A stretch of DNA of 64,000 bases from assembly GCA_947034895.1 (NCBI GenBank), contig OX344761.1, forward strand, positions 86,069,447-86,133,446, in the 5' to 3' direction. The translations under genes were made by a program, and so were the position numbers. This stretch comes from Rhytidiadelphus loreus (taxonomy: Eukaryota > Streptophyta > Bryopsida > Hypnales > Hylocomiaceae). Within the stretch, counting starts at the first letter, position 1; every line of letters starts with the position of its first letter. The notes below the pieces were generated by a model that did no database searches, was not told the DNA's origin, and worked only from the letters and a program-made list of their open reading frames with translations. Below are positions 1-10,538 of this stretch, piece by piece.

Positions 1-1130
1 CTCACCCTAAGGATGGGTACACCGTGAGCAAATGCAAGAGTGACCGAGAGAGATGCGTATTAGAATTTTTGGTTCCCATCCTCAGTCCGGATAGGGGCAT
101 TCGGCTTACCATAACCTTGGGTAATACAATTTTTGGTGCTCTATCCGAAGACCGGAAAGTCGACTAGGGTTTAGTTCTGCAGGATCATGTGGGGAAGCTA
201 TGTAGGTCAATCGGGAAAACGAAGCCGTCTAGTCTTTCTCCTTTTCTTTATCATTTATAATACGCACATGACTACATGAGCGTACAAGAGCGGCATGAAT
301 ACAAGATTCAGGAAGTGAAACTAACACACGGTATGAAGTTAGACTTAGAGGGAGAAGATGTGGAGAGATAGGAAGAGTCTTCTGGGGATTCCGGCAAGGA
401 AAAACCGGAACAACAGAGAGAGAAAAGAGAAGAAAGAGACCTAGTCTAGGGAAGTGATCCTCTTAAGATGATCAACAAGGATCTAAACCAAGTCAGGGAG
501 AGACATGAGAAATAGAGGAGTACCATAATACGAGTGTGTAAGTTGTTAGGCGATATTCCCGTAAGTCAGTGTGAGGAACAAATCCGGAATCTCATACAAG
601 ATGCTGAGAGAAGGGCCGGAAAGGCGAAAATTATAAGGCTAATGGATGAAGTGATTGCCCTAAAAAAGGAGTTGAGTGAGAGGAAGCAGGAAAGTGAATA
701 AGAGAGAAAACACTCAATTCGGTCAAAAGAGATGCTTGACCAGATTGCAGAGTTTATTACGCATCCGGCTGAGATACTGAACAAGGCCAAGCTCTTTGAT
801 GAGAAAGTCTAAGAAGGGGAAGGTAAAGTAGGGGATAAGGTCATCAACGTCCTAATTACTTTTCATTCATAGATGGAAGAGTTACTTGTTCAGATGAGGG
901 GCGTAGTGGAAGAGAGTAGTCAGCCTTCAAAACCGGAAGCAACAAAAAGGAAGGAGGGTACTCCCGCTAAACCCCTAAGATCTGATAGTCGACATCTATC
1001 GCCATTGGGTCGGGATAAAACCGGAAAGTCTCTGAAAAGTGTAGATGTCACCACACTGTCGTGTAGAAAGCGTTTGCCTCGGAAAATCACGAGGATTCTG
1101 GCTGCGACCAGAAATGGCTCGGGAATGACA
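1..1130 (+). pseudogene. relic of the LTR-borne ORF (plant mobile-domain-like)
   Basis: This stretch is homologous at DNA level to the 19,314-20,906 frame, but all three forward frames are broken by stops and indels. The best preserved segments correspond to the part of the younger copy that encodes the PEKPTRVTVTLGNTIFGAL region and the later coiled-coil part. It is truncated at the window start. It has no coding capacity now; its value is as an independent second copy of this family. Confidence 0.6.
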
Positions 1131-1579
1131 GAAATCGTAAGATGGTATAAATCAATAAATGAATTAGTAACTTGTAGAAACTTCGAATCTTCAAGTCTTC
1201 AAACTGCTACTCGTTGTCCTATCCTGTTGTGTTTCTAAATAGGCCAAGGGTTAAGATAGGGTGATAAGAAACCACGAGCTTCAGATGTATAAAATGGGAC
1301 GGCCAGACCACGAGTTGAATCGTCCGAGGGATTGGATCCTAAATTTCAAACCCACGATGACCAGCAAACTTGCCTCACCAGTGGGAACAACATAAAAGTC
1401 TCGACCATGTGGGCAATTAACCCCACTTCGTCGCATCTACTACACAAAATGAGGCTAGTGTTGGTGTAAACCAAACCGCCCGCAACAATAAAATAAAATT
1501 TACAAAGCCACAAGCTACACACACACATACAAGTCTTCAACACCTCCTTCAAACTCCAATTTCAACTTCCAATTCTCAA

Positions 1580-1990
1580 GCTGGACTTTGTTTGAGTGCC
1601 ACCATTTCTCTATAGCTCCAAATGAGGTGAGTGATAGATTTTTGGAAAGCTAACACAAATTTCTACTTTTCTTCCAAATTTCAATCAAAATCTAAAACTT
1701 TGTCCAACTTCTATGGCCGTCCAAAGTTTCGGCCTTGAGAAAAGAAGGGCAGCAGACCCTTCTTCACTTCTACACTCACAACTCATTTATACAAACTCCA
1801 AACAAAATGAGTGATATCTTCATGCAAAGCTAACACAATTTCCTACACTTCTTCTATATATTATTGCAAATCAAGAACTTGTCCGTCTTTTATGGCCGGT
1901 CGAAGTCTCTGCCTTTTTATTTCAAAGGTAACAAACCTCCCTCTACTCAAACTAGCACAACTTTTGATTCACAACTCCAAATCAAGCAAG
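1580..1990 (+). repeat. two tandem ~180-bp degenerate units
   Basis: Blocks starting CTCCAAATGAGGTGAGTGAT (about 1,616) and CTCCAAACAAAATGAGTGAT (about 1,794) are each followed by an AAGCTAACACAA run, an AACTTGTCC run, and TATGGCCG(T/G)(C)C. This gives a unit of about 180 bp. The stretch is low-complexity AT/CT-rich and no gene was seen in it. Confidence 0.55.
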
Positions 1991-2424
1991 TGAGAACAAT
2001 TTAGAGACTACACACCATGATACACAACTCCTCCAAATTTTATTTCAAACTTCTTTAAAATCACAACACAATTCCCCTTCAAACATTTGGGTTCTCCCTA
2101 AAGTCCCAACGGGAGAGAAGATGAATAGTGTTCACCTTTTCTCGACCTTATCTTCACTCTAACCACACAAACAAGTGAGGTCAGCCCCTAACTCACTCCC
2201 AAAACTACAACATGAATAATTGAGCACTTATTTGGCCCCACAACTATTTCTTTATCTTTAACTTTGAAGAAAATTCACTTCAAGTTCACTTAAAAGATAA
2301 ACTATTCGAATATTTCCTTCATACTACTTCACAAACACAAATTTATTGTAATAAATCACTCCAACTATGGAATAAAGAACTAAAAATCATTATATATATC
2401 TAATAGAGGTAAAAAAACTAGAGC

Positions 2425-2905
2425 TCCAATCAAAATGTCACTCTATCTGCAAAAATTTGAGGATGCGTTTGACGGTAGTAGGAACATAATCGGCACGATC
2501 TGCTTTGATTAAGGGATTAACTAGCCCTTCCAACCATCATTGATGACCATGACTTTCTTCAATAGGCCTCACCATACAATAGTATTGCTCGTCATTTTTA
2601 GCCTTCAAAACATCCTTCAAATGTGACTTTATGACTGCCGGGTTCAACACATCCAACCTTCAACAAAATCATCAATGTCCGAGCGTCACGTTGAAGATTA
2701 CCGTGCCATCGTTTTTCCATACGAGGTTGTTTCGGTGGTCAAGATGGCTTAGCTTCATCTTCTGGTCGCCCATGTAACAATGAAAGATTCAGTGGCAACT
2801 GTGGTTGATCCGGCAGTTGCAATAAAAAAAATTCCAACTCACACTCCGGTTGAGATTCTTCATCTTGAGGCTCAGAAAAACCCCTCTAGTTTGACATAGT
2901 ATGAT
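2425..2905 (-). pseudogene. decayed ORF, unrecognised
   Basis: Reading the minus strand from about 2,898 gives a protein-like frame rich in Glu, Gln and Pro. It includes segments such as SEPQDEESQPECELE and LPDQPQLPLNLSLLHGRPED, then, after a frameshift, KNDEQYYCMVRPIEESHGHQ and LVNPLIKADRADYVPTTVKR. At least four in-frame stops (TAG and TGA) interrupt it. I do not recognise the family. It lies inside the ~2.3 kb that distinguishes this LTR copy from the younger one, so it may be cargo of an inserted element. It is certainly not functional as it stands. Confidence 0.4.
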
Positions 2906-3092
2906 CTAAATAAAACACGAAGAAGAAGATCAAATGAGATGAAGCTTTAAAGTAAATCCTTCTCTATATAGTCGGAAAGAGAAGGCGTCACCTTGAAGCC
3001 ACCTCAAATGATGTCATTTTATTTATAATACTACAAATATTTAAATCTATCTAAATCATGTATATATAAATATTCTACATAATGTCTGCATT

Positions 3093-3554
3093 TGCAGCAC
3101 GACAACGCTTGCCAAGGAGAGTGTTATGCAGGAATCCGATGGTGAGCGTACATCTACGCTCGGATCTCAGACTCGAGGTCAAGCAAAAGGCAAGGAGGGA
3201 GGACAGAAAACACCACAAAACAAGACGTCTAATGTTTCTCCATCTCCAAGTGAAGTAGCGAAGAAGAGGGCCGAGTCTCACAAAAGACCAATCGAGTTAG
3301 ATACCAAAGAAGAAGAAGACCAATCAAAAGAAGAGGAAGAATCCGGTTCCAGAACGGGGGAGGAGTCCGAGCCCTAATCAGATCCAGATTAAGAGCGGGT
3401 AGCTCCAAAGAGAACAAAGATAAAGCTGAAGGCATAGAAGTCAACAGAGAAGAAGCGCAGGGCTTCGAATGTTTCCAGTTCTGCTCGAAAATAGCCAACG
3501 AGAAAGGGAGCCGCCACTTCAGTAAAGACTCCAGCTAAGCGGCAAAAGAAGTAA
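3093..3554 (+). pseudogene. decayed hydrophilic Lys/Glu/Ser-rich ORF
   Basis: From ATG 3,126 one reading frame runs to TAA 3,552 and is compositionally uniform (Lys, Glu, Ser, Arg rich; e.g. DTKEEEDQSKEEEES and later TRKGAATSVKTPAKRQKK). It is cut by in-frame TAA at 3,375, TAA at 3,390 and two TAG codons, each sitting where a Gln codon would fit. Such a charged tail resembles the low-complexity C-terminal part of plant retroelement-associated proteins, but there is no diagnostic motif. The stops being CAA/CAG-derivable suggests decay by deamination rather than random sequence. Confidence 0.45.
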
Positions 3555-5449
3555 CTTTAAGATTAGGTAGAATCTTAGAATGGCGGCTGAAAACCTAAGT
3601 TTTTGGGTAGAAAAGTAGTTTCCAAGTTGCTTTTTGGTGAGTAGGAAATTCCTTTTGAACTTGCCTAGATCCGAATTTTTCGGATCTAAGATCCATTTTT
3701 TCCGAGTAGTTTTTGGATTTTAGTGAAGTCAACGATGAGGAGGACAAGGAGAATGACACGTGTCATTCCCTTGGGGTTTTGATTTTGATTTCCTTGGGCT
3801 GTAAAGTCCCTTGGATTGTAAACTATTTAGGATTCGGATTTTTAGTTGTTAGTATGTATTTTCGGATCTTGTTTTTCTAGCATCGTGCATTCGTGCAATA
3901 CAGAACTTTCTGATTCATTTTTGAGTGTCTGAGCGTACTTGGATGGCATGCTATGTCATTGTATGTTCATTTGAATTGCAGGAATAGGTAGAGGGGAAGT
4001 GTGTCTAGATGTTGGGTTTATCCGGATTCTGGGAGTTTAAGTGAGTTTGCGTGTGATGGCGGCTTCCGGATCTTAGTGACGTGATCGGTTCAGGTTCCAT
4101 TAGTTGAACACGGTCCCAATAGGCTAGAGCTGTAACCATTGATTTGCTGGAGTTCTCTAGTTTAATGGTTGATAGGTTCTTTGGTTAACCGAAAACTGAA
4201 GAGGATGTAATATTCCCCCATTTTGTCTGTCCCGGACTCTACCCAGATCCTAGACTAACCTAATAGGCCGTCATTGTAGTGTATGTTAGGTTGTTAGCTG
4301 GAGTTTCTTGCGTGACCTGCTGATTCGGAAACTTCCGGGTTAGTTGTGAAGGAAAGCCGGTTAAGTAGTATGTGTGTGTATTGTTGTTGGTTTATTCAAA
4401 AGTGGCACTCTTGACACTATAAAACGCAGAGGGCAGGTAATCAACTTCCTTCCTTAAGCACAATACGCAGAACCCTTTTAGTCCAAAGGTTAAACTCGAG
4501 TCCGGTTACGTTGTCAAAAAACTTGGAAATCGGATTAGCTACCCGATTTCTACTTTCAGTTCTTGATATATATAGACTGTAGATTGTAAGAGGGTTAGGA
4601 AATAGCTTAGATTTAGATCTAGAAGTGATCCAGATAGTTTAGCTTAGTTTCCTGACCGGATTTGAGTAGGTTTTTGCTTGGGGTTGTTGTGGTACTCCTT
4701 GTCTGTATTTCCGGTTAGTAAAAAATTAGTGACAAATCTCTGTGGGAATAATAAACGAGTTACTTTAGGACCTTTTCCGGTCTTAGAGAAGCATTTCGAC
4801 TTTCCTGTGCTACGACAATTAGGATGGAAGTCTGCAAGTGTAGCCACCTAATCTCCAATGATGTTGGGACCTCTGTTTTGTTCAAGAAGCTTCTCTAGAT
4901 TATTTCCATTATTGGATGAATTAGCGTAAAAGAAAAGGTATCAGGGCAACGATACTAAAGCCACTTGATTCCTTAGTCCAAATTTAGTGGAAGTCTTCAA
5001 ATGAAGGCGCTAAATTTCCTCAGGCAAAGCGGTGTCAATCTTCTTCGTGAAGCTATTGATCAATCTTATTGTTAGCTAGATCTTGCGTAAAAGAAAAGAC
5101 ACTAGGTGTGGGCGCTTAATTACCCACCCTTGGTAATTAATCGGACACAACCAGGCTCTAGGGTTTAACTGAATCCTAACCTAATGGGTGACTAAGCGTC
5201 GGTCCATTGTGCCTTCCAAGCAATGGATCTTCTTTTCTAAGTTCCTAGTTTCCGCGGGTGACAATGGAGTTGTCCCCAATTGGCGAGGGAATAGTTCGGG
5301 CTAACCGTCCCCTAACGGCAACCTATGCGAACTACCACCGAATCTATCCTAATCTATGGGAATCTGAGGCTAATTGACCTTTCCTAAGACTGAGGAGGGA
5401 TTACCTAAGTCCCTTCCATGGTTCTTGAGTGGATTGGATTTTTCTCCTA

Positions 5450-5660
5450 ATCTCAGTTATCTTTTTCTCTAATTTAATTTCTTAATTTAATTTATGCTTT
5501 CTTCCTAATTTAATTGATCCTCTTTCTTGAATTAATTTCCTAATCTAATTTAACTTTTTAGTCTAATTTAATCTTCTAACTTGACTTATCCTTTTGTCCT
5601 AATTTATCCCCTAAGTTAATTTATCTTTTTTCCTAATTTAATCTTCTAATCTAATTGGCT
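5450..5660 (+). repeat. degenerate CCTAATTTAATY-type tandem array
   Basis: A CTAATTTAAT-like core repeats many times with variable CT-rich spacers, giving strong pyrimidine/AT strand asymmetry. No other function is evident. Confidence 0.6.
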
Positions 5661-6394
5661 ACTTTTATGGTCAACTTCTAGGTTGAGAGGGGTTAGATAC
5701 TTCTAGCCCTATCGATAAACTTCTATGTCTAAACTTAAGGTCCACCCTAATCCCTATTGGCTAATCGACATTAATCACTGCTCTAACAGGATTTAGCACA
5801 AATTAAAAGGGAAACACTAGGGATTAATTTACTGACTCACCTGATCGTTGTTGGCATGCGCGACATTTTCCTCCATACCTCCGGCCGCGTGCTCGTATTT
5901 CATAGTAGAAATGTATTTTGAGGGGTTCAAATGCCTACGGCTTAGTTGTAGAAAGAATTATTACACTCTAATACCCTAAGGCATTCTTCCTTCTCCTTAT
6001 CTCCTCTTTTCTTTTGCCTTGGTACTATTCCCAACCACCCCTTTAATGGGGGTCTTACAACTATGACGCTAACTTCTTGCAAACCTAACTACCACCTTAC
6101 GTTGTCATCTTTGCGTCATCCTAATCCTCCTTCTAATGGCCGTGGGGGACTTTGGGAGATTTCTGTGCACACTAACCAAGGCTACTCTTGGTCATCTTCT
6201 TCCTTGCCTTCCTATTTAGCCTCTCATCTCCCCTAACCCTCTCCCATTAGATGTTGGAGTGATGTTGTGGTGAGGACGTGCGTGTAGGTTGGAGTTCTTG
6301 GAGCGGAGTCTTCCTCTTGTGTTTCTCTCCCCTCGGCCAAGGCCCTTGATTCCCCCTTACCCCCTCTAATTCTAACTTCTCTTCCCCAAATTTA

Positions 6395-6840
6395 TTTTCC
6401 CCCAACCCCCCACGAGCTGGACCCCCTACGGGCTGGACTCCTTTCCCCCCACACGAGCTGGACTCCCTTCCCCCCGACGAGCTGGACTCCTTCCCCCCCC
6501 GACGAGTTGGGCTCCCTTCCCCCCGACGAGATGGGCTCCCCTCCCCCCGACGAGCTGGTACCCGGACTGACCCCCCTTACTGGCTGGATTCCCTTCCCCC
6601 TACGAGCTGGACTCCCTTACGGGCTGGTTACCCGGACTGACCCCCCTTACTGGCTAGACTCCCTTCCCCCTACGATCTGGACTCCCTTACGGGCTGGTTA
6701 CCCGGACTGACCCCCCTCACTGGCTGGACTCCCTTCCCCCTACGAGCTGGACTCCCTTATGGGCTGGTTACCCGGACTGACCTGGACTCCCTTACAGACT
6801 GGGCCACCCTTAGGGGCTGGACCCCTTCTTCCCACAATCT
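6395..6840 (+). repeat. C-rich minisatellite built on GAGCTGGACTCCCTTCCCCC
   Basis: The 5' half repeats a ~20-bp unit (GAGCTGGACTCCCTTCCCCC and variants). The 3' half is organised in a ~70-bp higher-order unit starting CTGGT(T)ACCCGGACTGACC at 6,555, 6,624, 6,694 and 6,764. This produces spurious Pro/Leu-rich open frames, which should not be annotated as genes. Confidence 0.8.
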
Positions 6841-6879
6841 CTTTTTCCGGGTTCCCGTATGGGAACCTACTCACGCAAT

Positions 6880-7215
6880 TAAAATCGGATGGTGAAAGGT
6901 CAAAGCTTCGCCATCGTAGAAAATAAGCTAGAAATTTTGGAAGGAAGCTACTTGTGACGGGGGTTCTTTTCTACGCCTTTCTACCACCTAAACACTCTTG
7001 GGGGCTAAACTTTGTCTTTTCCCAAGAAGGTCTTGGGAACTAAACTTTGGAACTAAAGTACGTAGGAGGTCAAAGCTTCGCCGTAAGGTTGGTTTTGACA
7101 CCAACTCTAAGACTTGCAATGTCCCTAAGTTCAAAGCTCCGCCGTCTGGGCCTATTTTGACACACACTCTAAGACTGGGGTAAGTTGTAAGTTCAAAGCT
7201 TCGCCGTCTCACGGG
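6880..7215 (+). repeat. four spaced copies of TTCAAAGCTTCGCCGTC-like motif
   Basis: The motif TCAAAGCTTCGCC(A/G)TC occurs near 6,900, 7,069, 7,129 (as CTCCGCCGTC) and 7,192. Between copies are TTTGACAC(A/C)AACTCTAAGACT blocks, so this is a diverged tandem array of ~60-bp units. Confidence 0.55.
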
Positions 7216-9041
7216 CGGTGGGGTCCACACACAAACAACATGGAAGGGGTGACTATGGTCAGGGTGTACACACGAGGCAACCGTATCCACAAGGTAAGCA
7301 TAAACTAGACAACACTTTTCACACTAAAGGCCCCCCAGAGCGGCATCGCCAAGGTACGGTGGGGGGTAACTTTAGGATTAGTACAAGATGCACAAAAAGC
7401 AAGTGAAACCCTCTTGACTCACAACAAGGTACAAGGTAAGATGGAAAGACCTCAAAGGACCTTCAAAGAGCTTGAGATAGAACAACAAAGGGAGCAAAAA
7501 GTGCTCCGAAAACACCGTAGAGGTTTTTTGGCCTAAACGCCAAAAATTCCAAGATAACCTGGACCCACGGACCCAAAACAAGTATTGGGGGTGTTTTGGG
7601 AGAGAGAAGGGCCCCCTTTTATAGGTTTCCAAGGGCCCACTCCCCCCCTCGACGAGTAACCTCATCCATCCGGATTTTCATCCAACTTTGAGATTTTCAC
7701 CTAATTTTGGGTTTTACGCTGGTCCTAGTTTCTAACTTTTGGAGTTTAGCTCGGAATTGCAAATGGATTGCGCCAATGGCTTCAGAATGCCATTTTTAGC
7801 CTAAGGGATCCCCTACCCCCTATTTCTATCACAAAAAACCCCTCGGAAACTAATGCCAACTGGAGCCAATTAAAAGGGTAAAAAACTAACTTTTGGGGTT
7901 TACCTCTTTTGGCTTGGGTAACTAGCTAGGGTTGTTGGGGAGGCTCTAGGGAGTAAGAAAAGGCTCCTTGATGTCTTCGTTCCGACTTCGTACGCTCCCG
8001 GGACGCCGGTCAACCCTGCAAGGATCTTGTCGTAAATATTAATTGGGGGGATGTTGTCAGTTTCGGCTGCTTCCTGCTATTGGAACACCATGAACTTTGT
8101 CGGGGCGCGTTATTAACATAAAAGATGCTAGTCTAATTTTTAGTGAGATTTTACCGCGGCCTGGGTATTTTCTATGAATTTCCCAACCTGGCCTTTGGCG
8201 GTTGACCGCTCAGAAAAAGATCCTTTGGAGATTAGAAAAAACCGAGACTTTTTGGGGAACCTCTCATGGAGTCCCCCAAGCCACGTGCCAAATCTTAGGC
8301 TATTCTGGCACATAGTTGGTGGCGAGTTGAAAACTGACTTCGGTTGAATCACCGGCAGTCAGGGAATCTTTCACATGTGAGGGAATCTTGGCGAATGGTT
8401 TTTGCCGTGGATGTCCCGACATGTTCCCGATCCGAGAACACTATCCGGCGGCTGTGGATTCCTCCATGCGGCCTGTCTGGGACAAGTGACACCTGCAAGC
8501 TAACAAATTGGATTCCTAATGTTTCGTCGGTGGAATGGGGAAACTAGAACCTATCTTTGGAGATTTACGTGGGGACCTCCCTTACTCTCCTAAGACTTAA
8601 TTTAGCCTATCCTGGTCACATGCACTAGGTTTTGGGCTATTTTGGGTAAGTTCCCAATAGCCCTATTGTTTCCCACTAATTACGGTTTCTAACCTATATA
8701 CAAGTGGGCTTTATGGGTAATCTAGGGGTAAAAGGCTATTTATGACCAAATGCTATACTGGTACGTGACATACCTATTTTGGTTCTACACTCTTTTTTGG
8801 GCTTTTTGTACTACTTTATGCCTTAATTTGTAATAAACTAAAAAAAAAGAAAACAATGAGTCCCAAGTGACGAATTTGGGGCTCACACTAGGGCAGTAGT
8901 GTTAATCCATCTTCTTCTTCTTTCTCTTTATGTTTGTGTTCCAACTCTAGTATAAAGTAAGCGCCCATTCTTGTTTGGCCACTAGAAGTTGTTTGTTCAA
9001 GGTTAGACTCTAGTCTCAGACCTTTAGTTACTCTTGGAATC

Positions 9042-9185
9042 CGTGACGATATTCTTAGAAGAGCGAGCGCGAGAGCTCTTATTAGGTTTACACTTCGTTA
9101 CGGTCACTTACTTTACCTTTCTTCATAGTCACTTGAAACTATGACGGTATCTTTCGAAGAGCAAGCGTGAGAGTTTTTCATAGGA
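9042..9185 (+). repeat. two direct ~44-bp repeats (AGAGC(G/A)AGCG(C/T)GAGAG core)
   Basis: GTGACGATATTCTTAGAAGA at 9,042 followed by GCGAGCGCGAGAG is repeated about 97 bp later as ATGACGGTATCTTTCGAAGA followed by GCAAGCGTGAGAG. Most differences are transitions. Confidence 0.6.
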
Positions 9186-9648
9186 ATACCTTAATCATAG
9201 TCACTTGGCTCAAGATTTCCAATTTTGAGCTTCTCTCTCTTTTCTGGTTATTTAAATTTTTAGATTAGATTTTATTTTCATTCTCATTTTCATTTCACGG
9301 TGTGATCCAGAGAGCTGAAGATCAGAGCCCTAGTGAATCCAAGGAGCCAAAGATCACAGCCACGTTGAATCCAAACCAAAAATTTAGATTAGTTTATTGT
9401 TTTCATGACGTGATCCCGGTTGAATCCAAGTCATATCTTTCAAGTCTGATGCCTTACATAGACAGGATTTCGTCAACTTATTATTGACCTCAGTCTGAGC
9501 ATTAGTGTGGACAAGTTAAGAGTTCAATCCTTAGTGTCAGCATTCGTGCAAACAGATGAGGGACTCACGCCTCCTATGCACACTAACGCAGACAAGTCAA
9601 AGCCTCAGCTTGTGTTTGCATAGACAGGTCATTGTTCTAAGTCAACAC

Positions 9649-9745
9649 CAGGGTTGTCTTGTCTGACAAAATTTCGAGTTTTTGTGTCTAATAGACGTCG
9701 CATGTCGCATGTCGAATTGTCGAGTTGTCGAGTAAGGGCGGTTTT
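9649..9745 (+). repeat. left terminal inverted repeat and subterminal motifs
   Basis: The terminus is CAGGGTTGTC (9,649-9,658). Subterminal sequence holds GACGTCGCATGTCGCATGTCG and GTCGAGTTGTCGAG, closely resembling the right end read inward (ACAACTCGACAACTCGACAA and GACGTCGAAGACGTC). Repeated short subterminal motifs of this kind are typical transposase-binding sites in hAT elements. Confidence 0.7.
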
Positions 9746-9835
9746 TGTTGTCGTGTACGGATTTCGGATTTCAAATTTTTTTACCCCTTGGTAAAACGGA
9801 CTGTCCTACGTGGCTGTGACGTGGCGTGCTTCCTA

Positions 9836-10014
9836 AGGGGCGACCGCGGGTAGGGGGCGACCACGGGTAGGGGCGACCGCGGGTAGAGGGGCGACCACGG
9901 GTAGGGCGACCTCGGGTCCAAAATCCTAGGCGACTGCGGGTCCGAATCCAGGGCGACCGCGGGTCCGAAATCTAGGGCGACTGCGGGTCCGAAATCCAGG
10001 GCGACCGTGGGTCC
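9836..10014 (+). repeat. GCGACNNCGGGT array, left-terminal
   Basis: About nine copies of GCGAC(C/T)(G/A/T)(C/T)GGGT are spaced by 4-9 bp (GCGACCGCGGGT is the commonest form). They read inward from the left terminus and end ~525 bp from the transposase stop codon. The array is sharply more GC-rich than its surroundings. Confidence 0.9.
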
Positions 10015-10538
10015 TACTTCATGGGCTACAAGTCTGGGGCCCCCACAACATTTTTTTTCCAATATTTATTCTTCAACCAACACATTCCACGGCAAATCGG
10101 CAATATATAAGCATTGAATTATATGCTCGGTACGTACCAAAGCAAATGAACATGCATTATGTAATGATATATCATGGGACAATCAATTCATAAGCCTAAA
10201 ACATAATAATAATAAAAACCTTGGACAATAATCATATTAATTTAAATGGAACTGCGTACATACATAGGGATGATCTTCACAATTGAGTACCAAGACCACT
10301 CCTGTTTGAAATTGCACACTTATTTGCAAAAAATACGAATACCTTCATTAATCATCATCGTCAACACCAAAGTACCTTTTACAATCTTCCTGACTTTGTG
10401 AAGCCAAGTGATGGACTACACAAAATTCAAAATCTACCTATTTCATTACAAGCTTTGGCAACAAATCTTCACTACAAGGCATTGATGTTAAATCCTTATA
10501 GTACTATTTGAAGGCCTCCACATCTATAATGCAACACA
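10015..10538 (-). other. 3' flank of hAT transposase, no gene
   Basis: AT-rich sequence between the left array and the transposase stop. It presumably contains the 3' untranslated region and polyadenylation signals, but no sharp signal is assignable. Confidence 0.4.

Larger units (their letters stand above)
1..4817 (+). mobile_element. decayed copy of the LTR-like element found at 18,708-22,189
   Basis: The first ~1.1 kb aligns by eye with about 19,598-20,900 (shared blocks around a gene region reading CTTACGG..GTAATACAAT and around an AAGCTCTTTGATGA block near 807). The right end, CCTGTGCTACGACA finishing at 4,817, matches CCTGTGCTGCGACA finishing at 22,189. A GACACTATAAAACGC block near 4,413 matches CCACTATAAGTCCCGG near 21,735. 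The left end lies outside the window. About 2.3 kb between ~1.2 and 3.5 kb has no counterpart in the other copy and is probably a later insertion or an alternative internal segment. Many CCGGAT motifs of the younger copy appear here as TCGGAT or similar, as expected from loss of methylated CpG. No primer-binding site is obvious after 4,817. Confidence 0.6.
4818..9640. other. gene-free repeat-rich stretch
   Basis: No credible coding region was found on either strand. Short open frames here run through repeats or are isolated. The region contains CT/AT-rich runs, a GC-rich tandem array, reiterated short motifs and a local duplication (listed separately). It probably derives from old retroelements, but I could not identify LTR ends, a primer-binding site or polymerase motifs. 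Confidence 0.5.

Noticed and set aside
4818..4850. A tRNA primer-binding site after the LTR-like end at 4,817
   Set aside because: ATTAGGATGGAAGTC has no convincing match to a tRNA 3' end.
6507..6710. Pro/Leu-rich 67-codon frame
   Set aside because: Minisatellite read-through, no independent support.
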